A DNA stretch of 64,000 nt, taken from positions 58,128,185-58,192,184 of the forward strand of contig NC_052351.1 of the NCBI RefSeq assembly GCF_009727055.1. The letters are read 5' to 3'. Both the position numbers and the translations under genes were made by a program. The DNA is from Benincasa hispida. Lineage: Eukaryota; Streptophyta; Magnoliopsida; Cucurbitales; Cucurbitaceae. The notes under the pieces are model-generated. The model searched no databases. It had not been told where the DNA came from and saw only the letters and a program-made list of their open reading frames with translations. Below are positions 35,898-47,793 of this stretch, one piece after another. Each line of letters begins with the position of its first letter. Within the stretch, counting starts at the first letter, position 1.

Positions 35898-37298
35898 TGT
35901 TGGATCGATATGGCAACCCTAGATGAGGGGGGTGAATAGGATTTAATTAATTTTTTTTTTCTAAATTAACCCAATTAAACTAATTAATACACTTTTTATA
36001 AATAATAAGAAAAATTCAAACTATGCAACAAATAAGATGACAAAAAATGTGATAATTTAATACTATCAAATTTTAGCAAATAAATAAGAACAAACTAAAA
36101 CATAATAAATTTCTTAAATTAATTAAAAAAAATAAAAAAGAAAGAGTTAGAGAAGAAGACACCGTAATTTTTATAGTGGTTTGGTCAAACTCGACCTACT
36201 GCACTCCCCAAGTGCTTCTTGGAAATTTGAATAAAATCTTTCCGACTCTTTCCACGGATTAGAGCCCAACCGTTACATCACCGCTCCTTTTACGGGTTCA
36301 AGAGCAAACCTGATCCTTTCCACAGTTTAGGATCAAACCATTACAAATGTTGGAATTTTTGAAGAACACAATACAACTATCACTAGAGTGGATTTACAAG
36401 TTTAAGCACTCAACAAGTTTATCCTCACAATACAATAACACTCTCTCAAGAATAAGATGAAAAGAAAAGAAAATTGGGAACTTAGAGAGAGCAACAATGG
36501 AACTTTTGAGTTTTAGAGGATTATGAAATATAAAATTTGTTGATTTAAAAATTAGAGAGGAAGATGGTTTATATAGAGATGGACAAATTTTTAGAAACCA
36601 CAATTAATTTGGACACTTGGATTTTGGAAAAGAAAAATCAATTGTGGAGATTTTAAACTAAACTAGTCGTTAGATACAAACAAAATATAATATTAAATTT
36701 CTTTTCTTTTGAACTTCATTTTCTTTTTAAAATTAATCGAAAAAATAAAAAAACATACCATGTGTCAAAAACTAGCCGTTAGACACAAACATAAAATAAT
36801 ATTAAATTCATTTTTCTTTTAATTCATTTTCTTTTTAAAGTCAATCCAAAAATAAAAAACATACCATGTGTAAAAAACTAGCTGTTAGACACAAACATAA
36901 AATAATATTAAATTTATTTTCCTTTTAAATTTCTTTTTAGTTTCATTTTTTTTATTTTAAATCAATCCAAAAATCAAAAGTCCATCATATGTTAATCTCT
37001 TAATGATCCACCATTCAACCAATATGCTGCCACATGTCTACATGCAAATGGTCTGGTTATGCCACGTCATCCACCACGGTATTTTCTCTATAGACTTGTT
37101 TCGGTCATATCGTCTTCGTTTTAGCTCCGATTTGAGTGATTCAAGAGGTGTTGGAATCGTTGTTCCGAGCTCTACGCTATGGACATATTAAAATACTAAG
37201 ATTTCAGTAATTAAAAATTGAGTTTGTTATCATCAAAACATTGATTAATTAATTAATTGAAATTAATTAATTTGAGATTAAGGGCTAAAAAGCCAACA
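35898..37298 (+). mobile_element. Solo LTR C (1401 bp)
   Basis: Ends TGTTGGATCGATATGG and AAAAAGCCAACA, with the 5-bp duplication CCATT (35893-35897 and 37299-37303). The start contains the CCCTAGATGAGGGGGGTGAA block. It has no coding sequence. Inserted in the El4 3' LTR only 10 bases from the foldback insertion. It probably arose by recombination between the two LTRs of a full element. Confidence 0.88.
36662..36985. repeat. Three tandem copies of a ~107-bp unit in solo LTR C
   Basis: ACTAG(T/C)CGTTAGA-ACAAACA starts units at 36662, 36771 and 36877. Each continues with a T-rich stretch, a TCAATCCAAAAAT-like block and CATACCATGTGT. Unit spacing is 109 and 106 bases. Confidence 0.85.
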
Positions 37299-37309
37299 CC
37301 ATTGAGCTA

Positions 37310-40300
37310 TGATGACATACAGAAATGCACGTCATCTTAGGCCTTTTATTTAGAATTATGAGGGCTGTTAAGCAGAATATGCGAAAATTATATTAGGAAT
37401 TCATACGAAAATGAGTTTGCGTTGTTCAGCATTGAGAATCTTGGCTAACCCACTATTATGCGTTATTATGTGTTCAATTGTGTATTTTTGTAGGTAACGC
37501 AGAAAGTGGAAACAAACGCGGAAGCGGGGCTATCGCATAGACAACCACATACGGAGAAACTCTCCATCGCAAAGGCGAGCGCATACGATCAACGCATGGG
37601 TGTTGCGGTAATCAACCGTATGCATCCATCGCATAGGAGGTGCGATCGTCAAGCGATTGCAGCCATCGTGTAGAAGTTACGGTAATCAATTGAATGTGGT
37701 CACTGCACGATTGTGGCTACATGATAAACCATAATAGTGGGATGACCGCAAGGTTGGTGGAATGAATGCATCAACGCATATCTCGGGAAAATCAAAAGAT
37801 GATGTTCACATTTCACATACCACGCCGTTAACAGCAGAGATTCAGAAAAGGACTAACGCTCCGTGAATGTCAGAATTAGAGCAGTCCATTAATGCTATTG
37901 GCGATCAAGCTCTATAAATAGAAGCCGCCAAGCATAATTTCAAATCATCCATGGTTTTCATCCAAGGTTTCCTACCTTCGAGTGGATCCTTGTGATCCAG
38001 ACGAACGCATTAGAAGAAAGCTTGAGAGTTCTTCATCTCCTTTATCCATTCCGAGTGACGACTGGAGCCTTCGATGGAGTTAGATCTCGAGAGAGTCAGC
38101 TCCTTCGCCCTTCCATGGCACTACCGGCAGCCTTGACACAAATCCGCTGGAAGCAAGACATTGCTTCCAGCTAGTCTTTTCATTTTCCCTTGTTTTCATA
38201 TATTGTATTATATTACATTTTGGATTAAGAAATGAATACATTGTGTGTTCAATGCATTTCTGTGTTTTCTTCGATTCCATCTCCATCTTTCTTTACTTAG
38301 CATCCTTAGCTCTCATTGCATCACTTAGTAAGATTGCTAGAGTATCGCATACTTAGTCATGCGGATTAGAGATATGAAGCATGTAGTAAACCACCGGAAG
38401 GTGTGTGTTGTGCGAGTGTGTGAGAAAACCTTATTTGTTTAGTGTGAAGCTGTAGCAACGCCTGTCTATAGGCGGATGCAACGCTTCTCTATGAGTAAAG
38501 TCAGTAACAACTAACTGCCCGAGAGGGTAAGTGGTTGGTCGCATTAAGCAATGTAAACAAGTATTCACTAGAGATAGGAATAATCTTATGTCAGCCAAGT
38601 TTATACGGTTACCTTGTCTTATGAGCGCATCATTCATCAATTAGGCATACTTGGAAGATGAAAGAGTAAAACAACATGCAGCGGAAGTATCAAGGATCCA
38701 TAAGCTTTCTAATTCACTAATTTTAGCAAAAACTAAAGCATGCTCTTCTAAAAAATGGGTTTTCTGAACATACCTCTAATGAACTCTTCAAGATAATGCC
38801 TGTCCAACTGCTGTCCTTGCTTGTTATCAATGTGAACAACCTCAAATCCTTCCCTAATATGCTCTTGGAGCTTTAGGCAGAGTTGTAGGACTCAAGAACA
38901 ACTTGAAGATGTAAAAAAACAGAGAAACACACAACAACACAACTGAAGAAGACAACTTCTTCTTCAGAGAAAATTCTTTCAAAATTCTGTTCATTATCCT
39001 CCTCTCCAATAACTCCGTTCTACTTTATATACTAGGATGAACATGCAAAGAGATGGAGTGCATGGCTTGCAGCTCATGCTTGGAGAATCAAAGTAGAGAA
39101 GATCATGGTTTGTGTGTGAGCATAAAGATGATGGTAATGGAAAATACCCATTTTCCATTTGATTTTCCATTTTTGTGCAACATGCAAAATGATTTTTTCA
39201 TTTTCTTTTTAAAACAAAAATTATCTTAAATCATTTTAATACAAAATTTAATTTTCTTAAACTAATTTCATAAATTAACTTAAAAAATTAATTAATTTAA
39301 TATCAAATATTAAATTAAGTTTTGCACAATAATCATCTTTATATTTAAATCATATTTAAATATTTATTCTCTCGTTCCGTTTAATTTGAATGTTTCAAAT
39401 TAATCTCAAAAGCTACCTTAAAGCTTATCCATTTACGAGCTAGTAGGGGGACCTCGCAGACCTACAGATCATGGGCTCCAACGATTCGAGATTAATTGAC
39501 TAAACTCATTAGTCCGATCTAACCCTCATTCGTTAACTAATGGGACACTCCACTATAGCCCATAGTTGAACTCCCCTCACTGTAGATATATTATGTCCAC
39601 TTAATAACCATAATCAGTAAGTCGATCCTTCACAGGTTGTTCGTAATCACAGCTAGGTTAAAATTACGTTTTACCTTGGTGACTACATCTTGTTCCTTAT
39701 GTTCCTACTGATCCTCTAATGAACAATTCTGATTCATAATCTCTATGAATCAAATCCTTTCTTTATCATGAGAAGGTGGGGCCCTGATTGTTCAAGACCT
39801 GGAGTCAGTACTTAAGAGAAAAATCTATCTGCTAACCTTAAATAGGGTAGGAGTGAATTCCATCTTGCAAGGCTATGTCCCCATCCATTCATCCAGTCTT
39901 ATCCCCAAAATGGTAAGCTTATTGAGCATTGCCGTTGGACTACTCTCACCGTTTACAGATCAAAGGATAATCCCGAACAAAAAGGATTTCATAGCTAGCT
40001 CAGGATTAAGATCGAGTTAACCTAGGTTATATAATAAATGAAATAGTCAGTTTTAACAATAAACGGTCGTTTAGAAAGAAAAGTGACTATTTTCGTGGTC
40101 CAGTCTATATGCAAACTCATTGCATAGGATACCCCCACTCTCATGTCTCAACATGAACGATTTGTGGATCACATCATTTGTAGCATCTTACAACTTCTTG
40201 TAACAACTACAGAGTGGGCAGCATCCAATAGTGTTACAAGGATGAGATACCCAATTTCATCCATATACTTATTAGACCATTTAGGCTATATACTGTCAAC

Positions 40301-41522
40301 TTGATCCTGTTTATGTCACGACATAAAGTTATAACATTCAGACTATAGCCAAGGATGCGTTTATTGGATTTTCATAATAAGATGCAAAATCAACAAGTCA
40401 TTGTTATTGATTAAATAGAATGCTTAACACGAACTGCGAGTTCTAGGACATTCCCAACAGAAGAGTAGTCTAAAAACCAAATCTAAGACTCGAGAGAGCG
40501 GATTGGAACGCATAAGCAAGAATGGGTAACTTAGGAATAAGCTTCGTTTATTATTACACAACGTATGCACCTTCGGAGAGGATATTGCATCCGTATTAAT
40601 TTCTTAATCCAAAATATAATACAATACAATATAAGAAAAGAAGAGAAAATAAAAAAACCAGCTGGAAGCAATATCTTGCTTCCAGCAGATGTGTGTCAAG
40701 GCTGTCGGTGGTGCCATGGAAGGGCGGTGGAGCTGACTCTCTCGAGATCTAACTCCGTCGAAGGCTCCGGTCGTCACTCGGAATGGATGAAGGAGATGAA
40801 GAACTCTCAAGCTTTCTTCTAACGCATTCGTCTGGATCATAAGGATCCACCAGAAGGTAGGAAACCTTGGGTGAAAACTCTGGATGATTTGAAATTATGC
40901 TCGGCGGCTTCTATTTATAGAGCTTGATCGCCAACAACATTAATGGACTGCTCTGATTTTGACATTCGCGGCGTATTAGTCATTTTCTGAATCTCTGCTG
41001 CTAACGACATGGTAGGTGAAATGTCAACATCATCTTTTGATTTTCTCGAGATATGCATTGATGCGTTCATTCCACCAACCTTGCATTCATCCCACTATTA
41101 TGGTTTATCGTGTAGCCGCAATCATGCAGTGACCGCATTTGCTTGATTACCACAACTTCTACACGATGACCGCAATTGCTTGAAGATCGCAACTCCTATG
41201 CGATGGATGCATGCGGTTGATTACCACAACACCCATGCGTTGATCGTATGCGCTCGCCTTTGCGATGGAGAGTTTCTTCGTATGCGGTCGTTTATGTGGT
41301 AACCCGTCTTCCGCGTTTGCATCCACTTCCTGCATTAGCTACAAAAATACACAATTGAACGCATAATAACGCATAATAGTGGGTTAGATGAGGTTCTCAA
41401 TGCTGAACAATGCAAACTCATTTTCTTATGAATTCCTAACATAATTTTCGCATATTCTGCTTAACCGCCCTCATAATTCTAAATAAAAGGCCTAAGATGA
41501 CGTGCATTTCTGCATGTCATCA
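37310..41522. mobile_element. 4.2-kb foldback of two inverted family X copies
   Basis: The ends are TGATGACATACAG and CTGCATGTCATCA, with slightly diverged 5-bp flanks AGCTA (37305-37309) and AGATA (41523-41527). The left arm (37310-~38240) and right arm (~40590-41522) are inverted copies about 930 bp long and visibly about 90% identical. They share the block CTTGAGAGTTCTTCATCTCC (38023 and, in reverse, ~40800). The loop holds the rest of one X copy, interrupted by solo LTR B. Within each terminus, GATGACAT-TGCA and its near-complement can form a small hairpin. TG..CA ends and a 5-bp duplication hint at integrase-type insertion. Confidence 0.8.
38659..40459 (-). mobile_element. Solo LTR B (1801 bp) in the foldback loop
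   Basis: Given-strand ends TGAAAGAGTAAAAC and TTCCCAACA, with perfect 5-bp duplication GAAGA (38654-38658 and 40460-40464). Read in reverse it starts TGTTGGGAATGTCC and matches LTR B at 25019-27280. Removing it joins the family X sequence smoothly, as judged from copy 1 near 32690. Confidence 0.9.
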
Positions 41523-42559
41523 AGATACCAAGGGGACCTTATGAACCTGTGGCTTGAAGCTCCAATTGTACGTGAATAGTTGAATAAACCCTTGAGCCAC
41601 GAGATCCACCATCCGTTAACTGCCAGGCACTCCACTAAAGATCGATAGCTGCACTCTTTTAACCTTAGATATATTTCTGTGTCCATCGGATATAACCAAT
41701 CAACAATACGATAACCCTTCACATATACTCATAAGTACAACTGAGCCAATTTACCATTTTGCCCCTGTAGTTACATCTAACTCCTTAAGTACGACTGATC
41801 CCTCTAATGAACAATACAACATAGTCCTACTATGTATGGACACCTCTCGAGCCATGAGAAGGTGTATGGCACGACATTGTTCAAGCCCTGAAATTAACCC
41901 TTAAGGGAGCAATCTATCTACTTACCCCTACTTTGGGGATGGAGTGAATTCCATCTTGTGTAGTTGAGTTCCTAGCTCCTGAAGCAGACGAATCCCCAAA
42001 GTGGTAGGTTTGAGTTGGAAATCTGGCCACTTGCACCCATGCAAATCAAAGGACCACCCTCAAAGGCAAGAGTCCCCAACTCACTCAGGATTAAGGTCGT
42101 GTTACCTATGGTCATCCTAATGAAGTGAAGTCTCTGTCATGAACGACATTATATAATGAGACTATAACACTTCGTGGTCCGGTCTTATACAAACTTCTTT
42201 GTATAGGACGCCCCTGCTCGCATGTCTCCACATGAATGATCAGGATTAGACCGTATGTAGCAAGTCATAACACTTTTTAACTATTCTATAAAGCGGGCTG
42301 CATCTGTAGTGTCACTAAGATAAGGTTTCCCTCCTATATCCATATACTACAGACCATTTTGGTTATCACTTAAGACATGATCCACCTGTATGTCTTTATA
42401 TACATGTTTATTGGTTTGTAGTAAAGCAAATAAAACATCCCATGTTTCATAGACAAGAGTGAAGAAAATATCATATGTTATTACATCACAAGCATTTCTT
42501 CAATACAGTATTTACAAACTATAGGACCCAACGAGAGTTTAGGGCATCGACCCCAACAA

Positions 42560-42574
42560 TCTCCCACTTGTCCT
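42560..42574 (-). other. Polypurine tract of El4
   Basis: TCTCCCACTTGTCCT, whose reverse AGGACAAGTGGGAGA lies directly before the LTR start, as in El2. Confidence 0.85.
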
Positions 42575-42689
42575 AAAGTGAGTGGGGTGTACAAACAACT
42601 AGCACAAAAAAATAAACTAGGGCACTAAGGCAAAGTACAAAAAATCTCCCACTTGCCTTAGTCTAGCCGCGGGCAGTCCCGTAGACCCA

Positions 42690-43260
42690 TGCTCTGAAGT
42701 TGACCCTAAAAATCTGTAGCCATGAGAGCCATCGTAAATGGGTCAACAACGTTGTGCTCCGAAGCGATCTTTGTGACTATCACGTCCCCTCGAGGAACTA
42801 TCTTGCAAATGAGATGATACTCTATATGTTTGTTGCGCTTGTGACTCTTGGGCTCCTTGAAGTTCGCCAAAGCTCCACTATTGTCACAATAGAGGGTGAT
42901 GGGCCTAGACATATTTGGAACAACTTCTAGATTAGTCATGAACTTCCTGAGCCAAATGGCCTCCTTAGCAGCTTCACAAGCCGCTACACTGTCTCTTATA
43001 CACATCTAGATGTGTATAAGAGACAGACATACTCAGCCTCCATCGTGGAGTCGATGATGCACCACTGCTTAATGCTTTGCCATACTACAGCTCCTCCGTT
43101 AAGAGTGAAAACTGACCCTGAAGTGGATTTCTGAGAATAAATATTAGTCTGAAAATCAGAATCCGTGTATCCAGTAAGGATCAAATCCTTAGTTCCATAC
43201 ACGAGCATATAGTCCCTCGTTCTACGAAGATACTTGAGGATGTTCTTGACTGCGGTTCAG
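42690..43260 (-). pseudogene. El4 RNase H, interrupted by an adapter
   Basis: The minus strand reads TGYTDSDFQTN and KSTSGSVFTLNGGAVVWQS (42996-43208), STMEAEYV, then after the adapter AACEAAKEAIWLRKFMTNLE, TLYCDNSGALANFKEPKSHK and ASEHNVVDPFTMALM (42706-42988). The D-E-D-type RNase H residues appear to be present. The break in this otherwise open frame is caused by the 38-bp library adapter, so the underlying genome is probably more intact than this assembly shows. Confidence 0.85.
42989..43026. other. Nextera mate-pair junction adapter (assembly artefact)
   Basis: The third exact 38-bp copy of the palindromic mosaic-end adapter. Translation across it gives the tell-tale MCIRDS and LLYTSRCV peptides. 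ACA is repeated on both sides of the junction. Confidence 0.97.
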
Positions 43261-44290
43261 TGACCCTATCTTGGATTAAACTGATACCTACTGACTATCC
43301 CCACAACGTAGTAGATGTCTGGTCTAGTACAAAGAATCACATACATCAAACTGCCAATGGCAGATGCATAGGGGACTCGTATCATCTCCTCAATCTCTTG
43401 AGGCATCTAAGAACACATTTCCTTAGACAATATAACTCCATGCCCGAAAAGCAGTAGGCCTTTTAGAGTTCTGCATTGAGTACTTGAGCAACATCTTGTC
43501 AATGTACGATGTTTGAGACAGTGCTAGCACTTTGTTCTTCCGATCCCGAAAGATCTATATACTAAGAACAAACTGAGCCTCTCCCAAATCTTTCATTTGG
43601 AATTAGGTTACTAGCCAGTTCGTAACTGCGGTCAATAGTTCAACATCATTCCCAATGAGTAGGATATCGTCTATATACAACACTAGGAAAAATACTGTCC
43701 CGTTGATGATTTTCTTTTAGACACAAGGCTCATCAATGTTTTGGTCAAAGCCGTACGATTTGATTGCAGTATCAAACCGAATGTTCCAAGATCGAAACGC
43801 CTGTTTCAGTCCATAAATGGATCAATTCAGTTTGCAAACCTTTTGCTCTTGACCTTAGGCTATGAATCCCTTGTTCTGCACCATATAAATGATCCCCTCA
43901 AGATTACCATTCAGAAAGGCAGTCTTGAAAACCATTTTCCATATCTCATAGTTATAATAAGCGGCAATGTACAGGAGGATGCTAATAGACTTCAACATGG
44001 CAACAGGCGAGAAAGTCTCCTTATAGTCAATTCCCTCCACCTGGGTATAACCCTTTGCCACAAGTCTAGCCTTGAAGGTTTGCACCTTCCCATCGACATC
44101 TCGTTTCCTCTTGTAGATCCATTTACGAACTATAGGTTTTACCCCATCTGGTTGATCTACAAGATCCCATACTGAGTTGAAGTACATCGACTCCATCTCA
44201 AGATCCATGGCTTTGAGCCATTCATCCTGGTCAACATCCTCCATTGTATTCTGACAAGATAACAAATCCCTCAATGTCGCCATTGGCTAC
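43261..44290 (-). pseudogene. El4 reverse transcriptase, nearly open
   Basis: The open frame 43855-44283 carries [64 protein letters not shown] and KTAFLNGNLEG. The remainder to 43261 has stops but keeps the catalytic YIDD (43666-43677) and FQMKDLGE. This enzyme copies element RNA into cDNA in cytoplasmic particles. It is one of the better preserved RTs in the window. Confidence 0.85.
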
Positions 44291-45540
44291 TATAGCCAAG
44301 ATTTCCGTGAAACCCATATAGCGAACAGGTGGGTTTGCAACCCTCCCACTAAGTCGAGGTTCCTTCAACTCTTGAGGTGGAACTGACCTACCAGATGAAC
44401 TATCATCAACAACTCTTGCTGATGAAGTAGGCCCTTTAACAACTCTTGTTGAAGTTTCAGTAGTTTCGTTGGAAAGATCATGTAACAAGATCTTACTACG
44501 TGGACTGCGCTTCCTCATATGATCCTCCTCTAGGTAGGTAGCATTCGTAGACATAAACACTCTGTTTTCAGTAGGATCATAAAAGTAACCCCCTCGTGTA
44601 CCTTTGGAGTAGCCTACAAAGAGGCACAACCTTGACCGTGGTTCTAATTTCTTTGGATTAGCCTCAAGCACATATGTTGGGCAACCCCGAATACGAAAGT
44701 GACGCAAACTAGCTTTACGCCTGTTCCACAACTCCACAGATGTTCTCGCAACACTCTTGGAAGGAACACAGTCGAGAATATACACTAAAGTCTCCACTGC
44801 AAAACCCCAAAACATCTGGTAAGGAAGCATAACTCATCATCGACCGAACCATGTCCAACAAGGTTCTGTTTCTCCAATCCGCTACACCATTCTGCTAAGG
44901 TGTACCCGACACTGAGAGTTATGAAACGATGCCATGTTTTATCATTAGTTTTGGAACCCCGAATGCAAAAGCTCTCCACCTCGATCCGATCGAAGTGTTT
45001 TAATCCGTCTATCCAATGTGTTTTCAAGTTCAGCCTTGAACTCTCTGAACTTTTCAAAGGGTTTAGACTTCTGTTGCATTAAATAAACATATCCATACCG
45101 AGAGTAATAATTCTTAAAAGTGATGAAATACTTATAATCTACCTTGGCTCGCACATTCATCAGACCACAAATGTCAGAATGCACTAACTTTAGAGGCTCT
45201 TTGGCTCGATAACCTTTTCCAGTAGAAGGTCTTTTAGTCATTCTGTCCTCAAGGCAATATTCGCACACCGGTAAAGAATTTTCCTCTAACTCACTTAGAA
45301 GTCCATTCTTCACCAACCTCTCAATCCTATTGAGATTATTGTGCCCTAATCGAAAGTGCCAAAGTTGGGCATTTTCTTTTGGAGAAATCTTTTGTCGTTT
45401 ATTTTGAGTTACGACAGTTTTAAACATCTCAATGTTCTGGAGGGAACTCGTTGCTAACGGCATTAGCACATACAAATTATTTTCCAGATTTGCTGAATAG
45501 ATTTCAACTCCATCTTTATGAATAAACACTTTATTCAATT
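44231..45540 (-). pseudogene. El4 integrase and linker, long open segments
   Basis: Two long open frames. The first, 44945-45538, reads KISPKENAQLWHFRLGHNNL (pre-integrase H-x-H region), SLPVCEYCLEDRMTKRPSTG (the C-x2-C pair), LKLVHSDICGLMNVRAKVDY, YFITFKNYYSRYGYVYLMQQ and RSDRGGELLHSGF. The second, 44231-44830, reads MLPYQMFWGFAVETLVYILD, ELWNRRKASLRHFRIRGCPT, SRLCLFVGYSKGTRGGYFYD and RLSGRVANPPVRYMGF. In the core, the usual T-D-D reads K-N-Y, so the catalytic Asp is lost. Frameshifts separate the two frames. Confidence 0.85.
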
Positions 45541-46446
45541 GAAAGTTAAGAGTATAATTACACTATATCAGACACTTTACAGAAATCAAGTTCCTCTTTA
45601 ATTTGGAAACTACATAAACATCATACAAAATGATAAACTTCTTCTGTAAAGTCAACTGGACCCCTCCCACTACCACAGCTGAGACGACGTGCTCGGTGCC
45701 TACTCGCATCATCATCTCTCCAGCCTCTAGCTGCTGCTAGGATCTAATCCCCTGAAAAGAAGAAAAAACATGATTAGTAGCCCCAGAGTCAATAATCCAG
45801 GCAGAATCATCATTCTCCACTAAACAAGTTTCCAAAACCAGTAAATCATATTTACCTTGTTTCACCTTAGCCTTCTTCTTCTCCTTGATCCATCGTGGAC
45901 AGTTTCGCTTCCAGTGCCCATCCTGGTTACAATGGAAACACTTTCCTTTGTCACCAGCGCTAGTTGCCTTCCTCGCTACGCGACAGGCTGTAGGTTAGCA
46001 GGCGCCTTCCCCTTCCCTATACCAGCCTTCTTCTTCTTCCACTTGGAAGTGTTAGAAGTAGAAGGTGCAAACTTTGTTCCTGAGGTTGAACCCTTATGAA
46101 ACTTCTTTATTGACGAGGAAACATTTGCCACACCAACCTTCTTCTCCTTACTTTTCAGCAAGGATTGGAATGTCTGCATCTCATTGAGGAGAGTTGTAAG
46201 GGTATAGTCCACTTTGTTCAGAATCGCATTGCTGACAAAGTGCAGGAAGCTATCTGGCAACAAATGCAGGATTATGCTAACTTGGCTGCCCTTATTGTTG
46301 CATGACCCATTCATCTCCACCACATTAAAAGTGGACCATCATATTCAGCACAAGTTCACGAATAGAGGTTTTTTCCTCCATTTCGAAGTTGAAGATGCAT
46401 TTCAGAGCCTCATGCTTAAGCTGCCCCAACGGTTGTCCGAACATTC
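45541..46446 (-). pseudogene. El4 protease and 3' part of gag, cut by an LTR junction
   Basis: The protease region (45541-45830) includes WIIDSGATNH-like sequence near 45800. Gag 3' half: GSQVSIILHLLPDSFLHFVS, TLTTLLNEMQTFQSLLKSKE, KFHKGSTSGTKFAPSTSN (45976-46323) and a CCHC knuckle in CFHCNQDGHWKR.C (about 45895-45945). Gag stops at 46446, where LTR sequence begins; the N-terminal half of gag, the leader and a primer site are missing. Confidence 0.82.
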
Positions 46447-46818
46447 CCCCGCTCGCATGTCTCCACATGAATGATCAGGATCAAACCATCTGTAGCAAGT
46501 CACGACACTTGTAATTATTCTACAAAGCAGGCCGTATCTGTAGCATTACCAGGATAAGGTTTTCCTTCTGTATCCATATACTACAGACCATTTTGGTTAT
46601 CACTTAAGACATGATCCACCTATATGTCTCCATATACATGCTTAAGTTACAAATGACAACCAAGGATCATAGTTTATTGGTTTGTGGTAAAGCAAATAAA
46701 GCATCTAATGTTCATAGACAAAAGTGAAGAAAATATCATATATTATACATCACAAGCGTTTGTTCAAAACTCTGTTTACAAACTATTGAACAGGAGAGTT
46801 TAGGGCATCGCCCCAATA
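46447..46818 (-). repeat. Partial family A LTR joining El4 and El5
   Basis: Reverse-oriented, from GCTCGCATGTCTCCACATGA to the degraded LTR start GCCCCAATAAT, corresponding to 42212-42558. The polypurine tract CTTCCACTTGTCCC follows. Gag and LTR share CCCC(C)GC at the junction, a possible microhomology. Confidence 0.82.
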
Positions 46819-46939
46819 ATCTTCCACTTGTCCCAAAGCAAGTAGGGGTACATAAAACTATTACAAAACAATAACTAGGGCACTAAGGCCCAGTACAAAA
46901 TATTTTCCACTTTCCCTAGTCCAGCCGCGGGCGGTCCCA

Positions 46940-47176
46940 TAGACCCATGCTCTAAAGGTGACCCTCAAACACTGTACTCGTGAGAGCCTTCGTGAACAGG
47001 TCAGCAACATTATACTTCGAAGCGATCTTCATGACTATCACGTCCCCTCGATGGACTATCTCGCGGATGAGATGATAATTCCGCTTTATATGTTTGCCAC
47101 GCCTGTGACTCCTAGGCTCCTTGGAGTTCGCCACAGCACCATTATTGTCACAATAGAGGGTGATGGGCCTAGACAT
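46940..47176 (-). pseudogene. El5 RNase H fragment, left of the gap
   Basis: The minus strand reads MSRPITLYCDNNGAVANSKE, PRSHRRGKHIKRNYHLIREI, VHRGDVIVMKIASKYNVADL and FTKALTSTVFEGHL, the end of copia RNase H. It is cut by the N gap at 47177. It keeps CGA/CGT codons where El2 has TGA/TGT. Confidence 0.85.
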
Positions 47177-47793
47177 NNNNNNNNNNNNNNNNNNNNNNNN
47201 NNNNNNNNNNNNNNNNNNNNNNNNNNNNNNNNNNNNNNNNNNNNNNNNNNNNNNNNNNNNNNNNNNNNNNNNNNNNNNNNNNNNNNNNNNNNNNNNNNNN
47301 NNNNNNNNNNNNNNNNNNNNNNNNNNNNNNNNNNNNNNNNNNNNNNNNNNNNNNNNNNNNNNNNNNNNNNNNNNNNNNNNNNNNNNNNNNNNNNNNNNNN
47401 NNNNNNNNNNNNNNNNNNNNNNNNNNNNNNNNNNNNNNNNNNNNNNNNNNNNNNNNNNNNNNNNNNNNNNNNNNNNNNNNNNNNNNNNNNNNNNNNNNNN
47501 NNNNNNNNNNNNNNNNNNNNNNNNNNNNNNNNNNNNNNNNNNNNNNNNNNNNNNNNNNNNNNNNNNNNNNNNNNNNNNNNNNNNNNNNNNNNNNNNNNNN
47601 NNNNNNNNNNNNNNNNNNNNNNNNNNNNNNNNNNNNNNNNNNNNNNNNNNNNNNNNNNNNNNNNNNNNNNNNNNNNNNNNNNNNNNNNNNNNNNNNNNNN
47701 NNNNNNNNNNNNNNNNNNNNNNNNNNNNNNNNNNNNNNNNNNNNNNNNNNNNNNNNNNNNNNNNNNNNNNNNNNNNNNNNNNNNNNNNNNNNN
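47177..47793. other. Assembly gap (617 N)
   Basis: A run of unknown bases inside the El5 pol region. The sequence on its right is in the opposite orientation to that on its left. Confidence 1.

Larger units (their letters stand above)
34909..42558 (-). repeat. El4 3' LTR, stretched to 7.65 kb by nested insertions
   Basis: Starts TGAAGGAACTTTGATC and ends GACCCCAACA just before the polypurine tract (minus strand). Without a solo LTR (35898-37298) and a foldback (37310-41522) it is about 2.0 kb, comparable to the 1923-bp 5' LTR at 53464-55386. The host sequence around both insertions matches 54530-54560 without a gap. Confidence 0.85.

Noticed and set aside
45857..46099. 80-codon plus-strand ORF
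   Set aside because: It is the antisense shadow of the gag zinc-knuckle region of the minus-strand copia element.
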